Shown: positions 1 through 10,670, numbered from the stretch's first letter. The stretch: 64,000 bases of DNA from Dactylosporangium sucinum (GCF_014647515.1 NZ_BMPI01000016.1:37179-101178); one strand, 5' to 3'. Program-made: numbers and translations. The notes: generated from the letters alone by a model not told the origin.

Positions 1-144
1 GACGCCGCCCTGCCCGTGCCGCTCGCCGACGCCGCCCTGCCCGCGCTGCCCGCCGACGCCGCCCTGCCCGCGCTTTCCGCCCGCGCCGCCCTGCCCGCGC
101 TGCCCGCCGACGCCGCCCTGCCCGCGCTTCCCGCCCGCGCCGCC
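1..144. repeat. 27-bp GC-rich tandem repeat array cut by the window edge
   Basis: Consecutive 27-base units based on GACGCCGCCCTGCCCGCGCT plus seven bases start at 1, 28, 55, 82 and 109, with a partial sixth. The period is nine codons. One + frame therefore reads a DAALPALPA-type nonapeptide repeat, and one - frame reads a Gly-rich repeat. The array could be the end of a gene lying outside the window or a non-coding expansion; nothing visible decides between them. Confidence 0.8.
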
Positions 145-159
145 AGCAACCACCCGCGC

Positions 160-230
160 CGATCTTGGAGTTGTGGTCCCGTGCTTAGGGTGATATTTCC
201 GACAAATCACGGACCACAACTCCAAGATCG
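160..230. repeat. Perfect 20-bp inverted repeat (long palindromic element)
   Basis: The arms CGATCTTGGAGTTGTGGTCC (160-179) and its exact reverse complement (211-230) enclose a 31-base loop that is AT-richer than its surroundings. It sits in non-coding DNA downstream of the leftward mutase gene. It resembles in style, but not in sequence, the GATC-containing palindromes at 11714-11769, 63071-63123 and 63192-63249. It could end transcription or be a dispersed palindromic repeat; no U-tract follows. Confidence 0.85.
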
Positions 231-240
231 CGGCGCCGCT

Positions 241-444
241 GAGCGGCAGTGGCCACAGCGGCGGGCACAGCGCAGCCGGCATAGCGCGGCGGCTACAGCG
301 CGGCGGCGGGCATAGCGGCGGCGGGCATAGCGCGGCGGCCACAGCGCGGCGGCGGGCATAGCGGCGGGCGCAGCGTGCGGTGGGCGTGGTGTGCCCCGCC
401 CCGCCGGCGCGGCGCGGCCGGAGCACCCCGGAGGCGCGGAAGCG
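241..444. repeat. Low-complexity GCGGCGGGCATAGC-type repeats, no gene
   Basis: Degenerate 13-14 base units such as GCGGCGGGCATAGC and GCGCGGCGGCCACA recur between about 241 and 380, followed by GC-rich DNA up to the stop codon of the leftward mutase gene. Together with the preceding repeats this makes 1-444 a gene-free stretch. I find no start, ribosome-binding site or coding pattern here. Confidence 0.6.
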
Positions 445-2061
445 TCAGCGCAGGCCGAGGGCGGCCGCGGTCTCCGTGCGCAGCGCCACCAGCGACGCGG
501 CGGCCGTCTCCCGGGCCTTGCCGACGTCGCCGTCGACGACCGGCTCGACAACCTCCAGGTAGGCCTTGAGCTTCGGCTCGGTGCCCGACGGGCGGACCAC
601 CACGCGGGTCGTGCCGGCCCGCACGATGAGCACGTCGGACTGCGGCAGCCGGTCCTCGATGGCGGTCACCGCCTCGTCGAGCAGCTCGGTGGGCGGCCGG
701 TGGCGGATCGTGGCCATCGCGTCCGCGATCTCGGACAGGTCGTCGACGCGGACCGAGAGCTGGTCGGTGGCGTGCACGCCGTACTGCTCGGCGAGCTCGT
801 CCAGCCGGTCGCCGAGGGTGCGCAGCTCCGCCTTGAGCCCGGCGGCGAGCTCGCACACCAGCAGGGCGGCGGTGATGCCGTCCTTGTCGCGGACGATGGG
901 CGGGGCCACGCAGTACCCCAGCGCCTCCTCGTAACCGTAGACGAGGTCGTCGCCGGCCCGCACGATCCACTTGAAGCCGGTCAGCGTCTCGCCGTAGGGC
1001 AGCCCGTGCGCGGCGCACATGCGCGACAGCAGGCTCGACGACACGATCGTCGTCGCGTAGCGGCCCTGCACCCCCCGCCGCATGAGGTGGTCGGCCAGCA
1101 GGGCCCCGACCTCGTCGCCGCGCAGCAGGCGCCAGCCGCCGTCCGCCAGCGGGATCGCGACCGCGCACCGGTCGGCGTCGGGGTCGTTGGCGATCGCGAT
1201 GTCGGCCCCCGATTCCCGGGCCAGCGCGAGCAGCAGGTCGGTCGCCCCCGGCTCCTCCGGGTTGGGGAACGCGACGGTGGGAAAGTCGGGGTCGGGCTCG
1301 GCCTGGGCCGCGACCACGAACGGCGCCGCATAGCCGGCGGCGGTGAGCGTCGACACGAACACGTCCCGGCCGACGCCGTGCATCGGGCTGTACGCCACGA
1401 CGAGGTCGCGCGGCACCTCGGGCTCGACGACGCCGATCGCGGCGTCGACATACGCCTGCACGATCTCCTCGGTCAGCACCTCGCCCGGCGGGCCCAGTGG
1501 CACGTCGGCGAGCGGCCCGACGGTCCGGATCGCGTGCTCGATCTCGACGTCGGCCGGCGGGACGATCTGGGAGCCGTCGCCGAGGTACACCTTGTAGCCG
1601 TTGTCCTGCGGCGGGTTGTGGCTGGCGGTGACCATCACGCCCGCGGCCGCGCCGTGCCGCTTGACGGCGAACGCGAGCACCGGCGTCGGCAGCGGGCGGG
1701 GCATGAGCAGCGCCGGCCGCCCGGCCCCGGTCGCCACCCGGGTCGTCTCCACCGCGAACGCGTGCGAGCCGTGCCGGGCGTCGTAGCCGACCACGAGCGG
1801 ACCCTCGACCCGGTTGTCGGCCAGCCAGCGGACCAGGCCGGCGGCGGCCGCGCGCACCACGGCCAGGTTCATGCCGTTGGGCCCGGCGCGCAACGGCCCG
1901 CGCAGGCCGGCCGTGCCGAAGCGCAGCGGCCCGGCGAACCGGTCGGCCAGGTCGTCGCCCCGATCCAGCGCGGCCCGCAGCTCCTCGCGGGTCGCCGGAT
2001 CGGGGTCGTCGGCCATCCAGGCCTCGGCCTCGGCCCGCAGGTCACGCTCGGTGGAGGTCAT
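445..2061 (-). CDS. pmmB: Phosphomannomutase/phosphoglucomutase family phosphosugar mutase
   Basis: Cytosolic alpha-D-phosphohexomutase (538 residues) interconverting 6-phospho and 1-phospho sugars, feeding glycogen, trehalose and envelope sugar nucleotides. All four family signatures are visible: the phosphoserine loop TASHNPPQDNGYK (Ser147), the metal site DPDADR, the sugar-specificity loop near YEEALGY, and the C-terminal phosphate clamp RPSGTEPK. I chose the ATG at 2061 because an in-frame start 48 bases upstream would run into the stop codon of the kinase gene. The chosen start leaves a 25-base gap to that gene, so the two are probably cotranscribed. Length and order match mycobacterial PmmB (Rv3308). 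Which hexose phosphate it prefers cannot be read from sequence. Confidence 0.9.
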   Translation of the reverse strand: MTSTERDLRAEAEAWMADDPDPATREELRAALDRGDDLADRFAGPLRFGTAGLRGPLRAGPNGMNLAVVRAAAAGLVRWLADNRVEGPLVVGYDARHGSHAFAVETTRVATGAGRPALLMPRPLPTPVLAFAVKRHGAAAGVMVTASHNPPQDNGYKVYLGDGSQIVPPADVEIEHAIRTVGPLADVPLGPPGEVLTEEIVQAYVDAAIGVVEPEVPRDLVVAYSPMHGVGRDVFVSTLTAAGYAAPFVVAAQAEPDPDFPTVAFPNPEEPGATDLLLALARESGADIAIANDPDADRCAVAIPLADGGWRLLRGDEVGALLADHLMRRGVQGRYATTIVSSSLLSRMCAAHGLPYGETLTGFKWIVRAGDDLVYGYEEALGYCVAPPIVRDKDGITAALLVCELAAGLKAELRTLGDRLDELAEQYGVHATDQLSVRVDDLSEIADAMATIRHRPPTELLDEAVTAIEDRLPQSDVLIVRAGTTRVVVRPSGTEPKLKAYLEVVEPVVDGDVGKARETAAASLVALRTETAAALGLR

Positions 2062-2086
2062 CTGCTCTTCATAGCACGGCCCGGTG

Positions 2087-4015
<1,929 letters not shown>

Positions 4016-4626
4016 AGGCAGTTAACCGTCATGGGAGGGGAGGGTTGACGTCTCGCCCCACTATCTTGCGTGCTCCCGCCCGTCGAAGAAAGGTGGGGTC
4101 GCCTCCTTCACCGTACCGTGACCCGGGCACGACACTGTGTGCCGATCTTGTCGCGCTCCGGACCATTCGAGGATTGAATCGGCTCGTTCGGGGAACCGAA
4201 ACGGCAGGGCACCGCGTCTAGGCAGGTGAAGGAAACATCTGCGGAACATCGGTGAAGCAGATTTCCTGGAGTTTGGCGAGTGATCGCCGATTGACGGACG
4301 TCCGGTCCGGCACCGAGCCCCGGCTCCGTGCCAGCCTGCGGCGTTCGCCGTCACTGTGCGTCGACTCCTGGCGACCGTGATGGGACGCCGCTGTGAAAAG
4401 TTATCGCGACAGCACGTGACCGTGACGCCGGTCGCCCGTTAAAGGGGGTGGGGGGTACTTGTCGGCGATCGAACCAGCAAGTATGCACCCCCGGTCGGGT
4501 TTGAGTGACGCTCAGCTATCCGAACATCACCAGAATGATGTTGCGCTCCGTCACCTTGACCCGGTTAGTCTGTCCATGGCACGCATGGGGCGGGCCGCTC
4601 CATTAGACCGAAATAGAGAACTCACC
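4016..4626. other. Intergenic region between the divergent kinase and amidohydrolase genes
   Basis: About 600 bases without a convincing gene. An imperfect hairpin is formed by AAGGAAACATCTGC (4229-4242) and GCAGATTTCCT (4257-4267), with a two-base bulge. A G-rich run (AAAGGGGGTGGGGGG) lies near 4441-4455. The frame of the amidohydrolase stays open back to a TTG at 4459, which has that G-run just upstream, so part of this stretch could be coding if translation starts there. Confidence 0.5.
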
Positions 4627-5913
4627 GTGACGAGAGCGCTGACGCTGCCCGATCCTGCCGCCGCTGCGGCACGGTCGGTCAGCAAGTTGACGTCGTCCTG
4701 GCCCGAGACGCCACCTGGGGCCGATCCGCTGCCCGGTCAGCTCGACCGATGGCTTGCCTCCCGCGGGGCCGAGCTCGTAGCGGTGCGACGTCACATTCAC
4801 GCGCACCCGGAGCTGTCCGGCCACGAGTTCGAGACCGCGGCGCTCGTCGCCCGCGAGCTGACCCGCGCCGGACTGTCCCCGCGCATGCTGCCCAAGGGCA
4901 ACGGCGTGATGTGTGACATCGGCTACGGCGACCGGGTGATCGCCCTGCGGGCCGACCTCGACGCGCTGCCGCTGCCCGACACCAAGGACGTGCCCTACCG
5001 CTCGACCGTCGACAACGTCTGCCACGCCTGCGGCCACGACGTCCACACGACGATCCTGCTCGGCGTCGGCCTCGCGCTCGCCCAGCTGGCCGAGCGCGAC
5101 GAGCTGCCGGGCCGGGTCCGCCTGCTGTTCCAGCCGGCCGAGGAGACGATGCCGTCGGGCGCGCCCGAGGTCATCGCCGCCGGCGGGCTGCAGGACGTCG
5201 CCGCGATCTACGCCCTGCACTGCGCGCCGCAGCTGCCGGTCGGCCTGGTCGGCGTCCGCTCCGGCCCGTTCACCGCGGCCGCCGACAAGATCGAGGTCCG
5301 GCTCACCGGCCGCGGCGGGCACACCGCCCGTCCGCACCTGACCGCCGACCTGGTCCACGCGCTGGGCCGCATCCTCGTCGACGTGCCGTCGCTGCTCGAC
5401 CGCAAGCTCGACGCGCGGGCCGGGGTGTCGATGGTCTGGGGCGCGGTGCGGGCCGGCGAGGCCGCCAACGCGATCCCGATCGAGGGCGTGGCCCGCGGCA
5501 CCATCCGCGTGCTGAGCCGCGAGGCCTGGCGCGAGGTGCCCGAGCTGGTGACCAAGCTGGTCCACGACGTCATCGCACCAACCGGCGCCGACGTCGAGGT
5601 CAACTACACCCGGGGCGTCCCGCCCGTGGTCAACGACCGGCTCGCCACCGCGATCATCGCCGGCGCGGCCGGCGCGGCCCTCGGCCCGGAGCGGGTCGTC
5701 GAGGCCGAGATCAGCATGGGCGGCGAGGACTTCGCGTTCTACGTCGACAACGTGCCCGGCTCGATGATCCGCCTCGGCGTCGGCGTGCCCGGCTCGGAGA
5801 CCAAGTTCGACATCCACCAGTCGGCGTTCGACGTCGACGAGCGGGCGATCGGCTACGGCGTGCGCGTCATGGTGCACACCGCCCTCGCGGCCCTCAGCGC
5901 GGGAGCGTTCTAG
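4627..5913 (+). CDS. M20-family amidohydrolase / peptidase (AmiA1-AmiB1 type)
   Basis: Zinc-dependent amidohydrolase of 428 residues in the IAA-amino-acid hydrolase / hippurate hydrolase branch of M20. It cleaves an amide bond of an N-acyl amino acid or similar compound in the cytosol. Visible are RRHIHAHPELSGHE (54-67), RADLDALPLPD, the metal-binding loop HACGHDVH (133-140), FQPAEE with the metal/catalytic Glu pair near 172, and the late MGGEDFAFY motif. The GTG at 4627 gives an N-terminus near the family length. A TTG at 4459 with a G-rich ribosome-binding site would add 56 poorly conserved residues and cannot be ruled out. The neighbours match the M. tuberculosis amiA1 region. The substrate is unknown. 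Confidence 0.88.
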   Translation: MTRALTLPDPAAAAARSVSKLTSSWPETPPGADPLPGQLDRWLASRGAELVAVRRHIHAHPELSGHEFETAALVARELTRAGLSPRMLPKGNGVMCDIGYGDRVIALRADLDALPLPDTKDVPYRSTVDNVCHACGHDVHTTILLGVGLALAQLAERDELPGRVRLLFQPAEETMPSGAPEVIAAGGLQDVAAIYALHCAPQLPVGLVGVRSGPFTAAADKIEVRLTGRGGHTARPHLTADLVHALGRILVDVPSLLDRKLDARAGVSMVWGAVRAGEAANAIPIEGVARGTIRVLSREAWREVPELVTKLVHDVIAPTGADVEVNYTRGVPPVVNDRLATAIIAGAAGAALGPERVVEAEISMGGEDFAFYVDNVPGSMIRLGVGVPGSETKFDIHQSAFDVDERAIGYGVRVMVHTALAALSAGAF

Positions 5914-5951
5914 GACTGACAAATAGACCGTCATCTGGTAACCCGGCATGT

Positions 5952-8204
5952 ATGGTCACCGAGTTGCGCGTGCACGGTGTCACCGGCTCCCGCGCGGAGG
6001 ACGTCCTCGACCGTCCCCTCCTGCACCGGGTGGCCGGCGACACCGACGCCGGCTTCTTCCGCCCGCGCCCTGAGTACGGCGCCACCCGCGGCCCCGGCGG
6101 CGCCGTCCTGGAGGCGTACCGCTGGGGCAACCTCACCGCCGGCGCCGCCGCCCGCGCGCTCTGGCTCCTCCTGTTGCCGTTCATGCTGGCCAACGTCGCC
6201 CTCTGGCTGCGGCCCGACGTCCGGCCCGGCCCGCGGGCCGCGATCCGGGCGCTGACCCGCATCTTCGCCCTGACGATGACCGCGTCCTTCGTGCTGTCGT
6301 TCGTCGAGATCTCGATGGACCTCGTCGGCTGGCAGTGCGCGAACACCGCCCGCTGCCTGGAGGGCCGCTGGTACCTCGGCCCGCTCGTCGACACCAGCAC
6401 CAGCCGCCGCCTCGCGCTCACCGCGCTGATCCCGATCCTGGCCATCGCGTTCCTGTGGTTCCTCGGCCGGCGGACGTGGTCGCGGTACGAGGCGTTCCCG
6501 GCGAACACCGACGGCGACGGGGACGGGCTCGCGCACCCGTGCTTCTGGAACGGCAAGCCGCTCGTCGGGCGGCTCCGCTCGCTGCACATCGCGTTCGCGT
6601 ACGCCACGCTCGACGCGGTGCTGCTGGGCATCCTGGTGCCGCGCGACCGGCACTGGCTCGGCTACGTGTGCGCCGGCGCGTGCCTGGTGCTCCTCGTCGC
6701 CTGCGCCGTCGCCGTGACCGTGCGGCCGGTCGTGGACCGGGACAACCCGGCCCGCTGGGCGCTCGGCCTCACCCGCGCGGCGAGCTACGGCGCGGTGGTG
6801 CTCACCGTCCTCACCCTCGCGTACTCGATGCTGCAGCGGGACCCGTGGCCGGCCACCGGGCGGCTGCCGGTGTTCGGCGGCACGGTGACCGCGCTGTTCG
6901 CGGTACAACTCGTGCTGTTGATGATCCTCGGGGCGGTCGTCCTCGGGAGCCGGCCCAAGGGCACGTTCCTGCAGGGCCTGGCCGGGCCGATCATCGCCAG
7001 CATCGGGCTCGGGGTGGCGGTCGCGTTCTCGGCCGGCCTGTCCTACCGGGTCGCCGACTTCCTCGACCGGCGCCGGCTGCCGTCCTCGGCCGACTACGTG
7101 CCCTGGCAGCCGCTGCAGCCGCCGCCGACCTACGAGTGGGCCGCCGCCGGCTTCGTGCTGATGCTCGTCATCATGCTCGTCGTCGCGCTGGTCGCCGGGC
7201 TGCCGCTGAACCGGCGGCTGCGCCGCAGCGCGCGGGTCGTCACCGACGCCGACTTCCGCGGCGACCGGCAGCGGGACCCGCAGCGCGCGAAGGGGATCGA
7301 CACCGCGATCGCCGACGCCCTCATCACCGACCACGTCGGCCGGATGCTGCTGTGGGTGTTCGTCCCGACCGCCGTCGCCGCCGTCGCCGCGACCTGCTTC
7401 GCGCTGTTCGCGATCCGGCCGGTGCGCCTCGCCCCGCCGAACTCGCTCGCGGCCGAGCTGCTGTCGTTCGCGGTGAACCTCGGGACGTACCTCATCGGTC
7501 TGGCCGTCCTCGGGCTCGTCCTCATCGGCGTGCTCGCCTACCGTTACCAGCGGTTCCGCCGGATCGTCGGGGTCCTGTGGGACCTCGGCACGTTCTGGCC
7601 GCGGGCCGCGCACCCGCTGGCGCCGCCGTGCTACGCCGAGCGGGTCGTGCCCGAGCTGGCCGGCCGGGCGTCGTGGCTCGCCGCCGAGCAGGGCGGCGTG
7701 ATCCTGTCGGGCCACAGCCAGGGTTCGGTGCTGGCGGCCGCGACGGTGCTGCAGCTGCCCCCCGAGGCGCAGGCGCGCGCGGCCCTGCTGACCTACGGCT
7801 CGCCGCTGCGGCGCCTCTACGCGCGCTTCTTCCCCGCCTACGTCAACGACGCCGTGCTCACCCAGGTCGGTGCGGTGCTGGCCCGGCCCGCGGACGACGC
7901 CGCGGCACCGGACCAGCACACCCCCCGTTGGGTCAACCTGTGGCGGGACACCGACCCCATCGGCGGACCGGTGGGGTCGCCGGCCGCACGCGACGTGCGG
8001 CTGGTCGATCCGCCGGGCTTCGACATCCCGCCCGGCGACACGGTGTTCCCCAAGGTTGACGGTCACTCCGGCTATCAGCTGCAACCGGGATTCGGTGCCG
8101 CGGTCAGCGGTCTCCTGCAGGACCTGTCGGGTCCGCAGGATTCGTCGGTGCCGCATCAGCCGGGGGCTCCGGCGACCGACCAGTTTCCGCGGATCCAGGC
8201 CTAG
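5952..8204 (+). CDS. Large polytopic membrane protein with an alpha/beta-hydrolase-like C-terminus
   Basis: I recognise no named family for these 750 residues. The N-terminus (TELRVHGVTG) looks like the first strand and oxyanion region of an alpha/beta hydrolase. About ten hydrophobic segments then fill residues 65-530. The C-terminal part carries a nucleophile-elbow motif GHSQGS (Ser589) and a later VDGHSGY segment that could supply the acid and His of a triad. The layout suggests a membrane-embedded lipase- or thioesterase-like enzyme whose catalytic pieces are split around the membrane domain. It begins 38 bases after the amidohydrolase gene without a clear ribosome-binding site. Its 3' end overlaps the convergent DUF4349 gene by 101 bases. 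Confidence 0.75.
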   Translation: MVTELRVHGVTGSRAEDVLDRPLLHRVAGDTDAGFFRPRPEYGATRGPGGAVLEAYRWGNLTAGAAARALWLLLLPFMLANVALWLRPDVRPGPRAAIRALTRIFALTMTASFVLSFVEISMDLVGWQCANTARCLEGRWYLGPLVDTSTSRRLALTALIPILAIAFLWFLGRRTWSRYEAFPANTDGDGDGLAHPCFWNGKPLVGRLRSLHIAFAYATLDAVLLGILVPRDRHWLGYVCAGACLVLLVACAVAVTVRPVVDRDNPARWALGLTRAASYGAVVLTVLTLAYSMLQRDPWPATGRLPVFGGTVTALFAVQLVLLMILGAVVLGSRPKGTFLQGLAGPIIASIGLGVAVAFSAGLSYRVADFLDRRRLPSSADYVPWQPLQPPPTYEWAAAGFVLMLVIMLVVALVAGLPLNRRLRRSARVVTDADFRGDRQRDPQRAKGIDTAIADALITDHVGRMLLWVFVPTAVAAVAATCFALFAIRPVRLAPPNSLAAELLSFAVNLGTYLIGLAVLGLVLIGVLAYRYQRFRRIVGVLWDLGTFWPRAAHPLAPPCYAERVVPELAGRASWLAAEQGGVILSGHSQGSVLAAATVLQLPPEAQARAALLTYGSPLRRLYARFFPAYVNDAVLTQVGAVLARPADDAAAPDQHTPRWVNLWRDTDPIGGPVGSPAARDVRLVDPPGFDIPPGDTVFPKVDGHSGYQLQPGFGAAVSGLLQDLSGPQDSSVPHQPGAPATDQFPRIQA

Positions 8205-9345
8205 CCTCCGGTGCCGGGGGCGCACCTGCCCCTTCGTGGCCGGTTGAAACGCTGTCGGCCGGCTTCCTACCGATCGGCTGGGTGGCGCCCGGGATGAGCG
8301 GGCCCGCGCCGCCCGGCACCGGGGGCGGTGGAACCGGCCCGGGCGGCGCGGAGATCGGGGTGGGGCGGGGCATCTGGCGCGGCGGCGCCATCATCGGCGC
8401 CGGCGGCACCGGACTCCCGGCCGCGGCCACGGCCGGCTGCTTCGGCCGGTACCGCCGCAGCAGCAGGAGCAGGGAGATCGGCAAGCCCAGGACGAGCAGC
8501 CACGGCAGCAGCCAGCCGAGCGCGGTCAGCGCCACCTGCGCCGAGGTCAGGAACGCCGACCAGCCGTTGCGCAGCCCGACCCCGATGCCGAGCTCCTCCT
8601 CGTCGACGGCGGCCTCCGGCCCGAGCAGCACCAGCGTGATCGTCGACAGCGCGGTGAGCCCGTCGAGCTTCCGCTTGCGCGCCTGCAGCGACTCCAGGTC
8701 GGACTCGCGCCGGGACAGCTCCGACTCCAGCGACGTGATCTCGCTGATCGTCTGCGCCTTGGCCAGCAGCGCGCGGATCCGGTCGACGCTCGCCTGCGCC
8801 GTCTGCAGCCGCGACTCCACGTCGACCACCTGGTCGGTGACGTCCTGCGCGGTGACCTGCCGGTCCTCCTCGTTGCCGAGCCCCTTGAGCTGGTCGAGGG
8901 TCGCGCTGAACCTCGCCGCCGGCACGCGCAGCGTCAGCGTGCCCTGCGAGCGCTTGTCGTCGTGGCGTCGGTTGTCGCCGCCGACGAAGCCGCCCGCCCC
9001 GGTCGCGTACGCGATCGCCTGGGCCGCGGCCGCATCCACGTCCTTCACCCGGACCGTCATGGTGCCGGAGTAGATGATCGACCGGTTGTCGACGTCGAGG
9101 TTGTCCGGGATCTTGCCGGGCGGGTTGCCCTGGACCCCGTTGCCCTGGACCCCGTTGCCCTGGACCCCGTTGCCCTGGACCCCGTTGTCCTTGGCCGGTC
9201 CGGCGCCGGCCCCCTCCTGCATCGGCGCCGCCGCGGGCGCCGCGCTGTCGCTGGACTCCTTGGCACTGTTGCCGCACCCGCTCAGCGCCATCAGCACGGC
9301 GGCGCTCGCCGCCGTGACGAACAGGGTGGTGCGCCTGACTGACAT
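8104..9345 (-). CDS. DUF4349 lipoprotein with coiled coil and C-terminal membrane anchor
   Basis: Secreted lipoprotein of 413 residues. The signal peptide ends in the lipobox ALSGC (Cys24). A low-complexity linker contains a perfect VQGNG repeat. The DUF4349 region (about 85-270) includes a charged coiled coil (ESELSRRESDLESLQARKRK). A hydrophobic helix (WLLPWLLVLGLPISLLLLL) and a long Pro/Ala-rich tail follow. Family members are inner-membrane proteins of unknown function. AGGAGG sits six bases upstream of the ATG. The tail overlaps the end of the convergent membrane-hydrolase gene, so the last residues of the two proteins are encoded on opposite strands of the same DNA. Confidence 0.85.
   Translation of the reverse strand: MSVRRTTLFVTAASAAVLMALSGCGNSAKESSDSAAPAAAPMQEGAGAGPAKDNGVQGNGVQGNGVQGNGVQGNPPGKIPDNLDVDNRSIIYSGTMTVRVKDVDAAAAQAIAYATGAGGFVGGDNRRHDDKRSQGTLTLRVPAARFSATLDQLKGLGNEEDRQVTAQDVTDQVVDVESRLQTAQASVDRIRALLAKAQTISEITSLESELSRRESDLESLQARKRKLDGLTALSTITLVLLGPEAAVDEEELGIGVGLRNGWSAFLTSAQVALTALGWLLPWLLVLGLPISLLLLLRRYRPKQPAVAAAGSPVPPAPMMAPPRQMPRPTPISAPPGPVPPPPVPGGAGPLIPGATQPIGRKPADSVSTGHEGAGAPPAPEARPGSAETGRSPEPPADAAPTNPADPTGPAGDR
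9124..9183. repeat. Four perfect 15-bp tandem copies inside the DUF4349 gene
   Basis: GTTGCCCTGGACCCC is repeated exactly four times (9124, 9139, 9154, 9169) and is followed by a partial copy. On the coding strand each copy encodes GNGVQ. The period is five codons, so gain or loss of copies would keep the frame. Confidence 0.95.
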
Positions 9346-9458
9346 GACGCCTCCTGGGTAGGGTCGATCGGGAGACCGAACTGCCCCCTGGGACGCGGCC
9401 GGGTGCGGCCCCGGTTCCCGGCGTTTGTGTCACGGTTCTGCCACAAGGAGGTCACCGG

Positions 9459-10091
9459 ATGCGCATCACCAAGTACACCCACGCCTGCCTGCGCCTCGAA
9501 CACGCCGGCGGCGTCATGGTGATCGATCCCGGCGTGTTCACCGAGCCCGAGGCGCTGGAGGGGGTCGACGCGGTCCTCGTCACGCACGAGCACTTCGACC
9601 ACATCGACATCGACCGGCTGCGCGCGGCGGCGGCCAAGCAGCCCGCCCTGACCGTCTACGCCCACCCCGACGTCGACGCCCAGCTCACCGAGCTGGACGC
9701 GGAGAAGTTCGCGGTGGCCCCGGGCGACACCTTCGTGGCCGCGGGCATGACCGTGCGCGCCCACGGCGGGCAGCACGCGGTCATCCACCCCGACATCCCG
9801 CGGATCGTCAACGTGTCGTTCCTGATCGAGAGCCCCGACGGCCCGATCTACCACCCGGGCGACTCGTTCCACGTCCCCGATGAGGAGGTCGCGACCCTGT
9901 TCGTCCCGGTCTCCGCCCCGTGGCTCAAGCTGTCCGAGGCGATCGACTTCACGCGGGCGGTCAAGCCGGAGCGCGCCTTCGCCCTCCACGACAGCCTGCT
10001 CGTCGAGGCCGGCCAGCAGATCGTCACCGGCCACATGAACCGCCTGTCGGGCACCCACTACACCCGCCTCGAACCGGGCACGACGGTCTAG
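9459..10091 (+). CDS. MBL-fold metal-dependent hydrolase (UlaG-like)
   Basis: Cytosolic metallo-beta-lactamase-fold hydrolase of 210 residues. The metal motif VTHEHFDH (His43, His45, Asp47, His48) is complete. Further ligands are likely in GGQHAVIH and in HPGDSFHVP. The compact fold without insertions resembles UlaG-like lactonases and uncharacterised actinobacterial MBL proteins more than RNase J or glyoxalase II. The substrate is unknown. CAAGGAGG lies nine bases before the ATG, giving good leadered initiation. The gene ends three bases before the stop codon of the convergent exonuclease gene. Confidence 0.9.
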   Translation: MRITKYTHACLRLEHAGGVMVIDPGVFTEPEALEGVDAVLVTHEHFDHIDIDRLRAAAAKQPALTVYAHPDVDAQLTELDAEKFAVAPGDTFVAAGMTVRAHGGQHAVIHPDIPRIVNVSFLIESPDGPIYHPGDSFHVPDEEVATLFVPVSAPWLKLSEAIDFTRAVKPERAFALHDSLLVEAGQQIVTGHMNRLSGTHYTRLEPGTTV

Positions 10092-10094
10092 ACC

Positions 10095-10664
10095 CTAGGG
10101 TTCCCAGCGCATCAGGTTCGCGAACAGCTCGGCCTGCTCGATCGCGTCGTCGAGCGCGTGGTGCGTGTGCCGGCGCTGCGACAGCAGGTGCTTCGGCATG
10201 CGCCCCTTGACGGCGGCGCCGATGGGCACGCCGGCCTTCACCGCGTACGTCGTCTTCATGTCGAGGCACCCCGAGTGCCCGAAGACGCTCGCCCCGGTGA
10301 ACCGCAGCAGGTACCAGTACAGGAACATCCAGTCGAACACCGCCGGATAGGCGACGACCACCGGCCGCCCGTCCCCGGCGATCCGGGTGACCCACGCGCT
10401 CAGCTCGGCCATGGCCGTGGCCGGATCGCTCCCGTCGCGCAGCAGCGCGGCCCGGTCGAGCCCCGACACGGCGAGCGCCTCGGGCACGAAGTCGTCGCTG
10501 ATGGGCCGCAGCTCCCGATAGAAGGTGTGCTCGGCCGGATCGGCGGCACTGAAGGTACCGCCGAATCTCCCAGCGACCGCGAGCCCGACGCTGACCATGG
10601 AGAACGGCCCGGGAATCGGCCCGTCGGCCTCAACATCCAGCGAGAAATAGACGTCGGCACGCAT
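10095..10664 (-). CDS. DEDDh-type 3'-5' exonuclease
   Basis: Single-domain exonuclease of 189 residues, cytosolic, presumably acting on DNA or RNA 3' ends. The first acidic motif is FSLDVEADG (Asp10, Glu12). The last motif, THHALDDAIEQA, supplies the His and Asp typical of the DEDDh group, related to DnaQ and oligoribonuclease. The intermediate acidic residue probably lies in the VVAYPAVFDW stretch. No accessory domain is present. The ATG lies six bases downstream of a -10 box TAAGGT on the minus strand and has no ribosome-binding site, so the mRNA is probably leaderless. The divergent neighbour starts only 23 bases away. Confidence 0.85.
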   Translation of the reverse strand: MRADVYFSLDVEADGPIPGPFSMVSVGLAVAGRFGGTFSAADPAEHTFYRELRPISDDFVPEALAVSGLDRAALLRDGSDPATAMAELSAWVTRIAGDGRPVVVAYPAVFDWMFLYWYLLRFTGASVFGHSGCLDMKTTYAVKAGVPIGAAVKGRMPKHLLSQRRHTHHALDDAIEQAELFANLMRWEP

Positions 10665-10670
10665 GCGGTG

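Noticed and set aside
1..144. CRISPR array
   Set aside because: Units are directly adjacent with no unique spacers; a simple tandem repeat. The same applies to 42955-43145.
4061..4354. 97-codon minus-strand frame in the kinase/amidohydrolase spacer
   Set aside because: No ribosome-binding site or promoter spacing, and unremarkable composition; not enough to call a gene.
4459..4626. TTG start for the amidohydrolase with an upstream G-rich run
   Set aside because: Adds 56 residues outside the M20 fold; kept only as an alternative.
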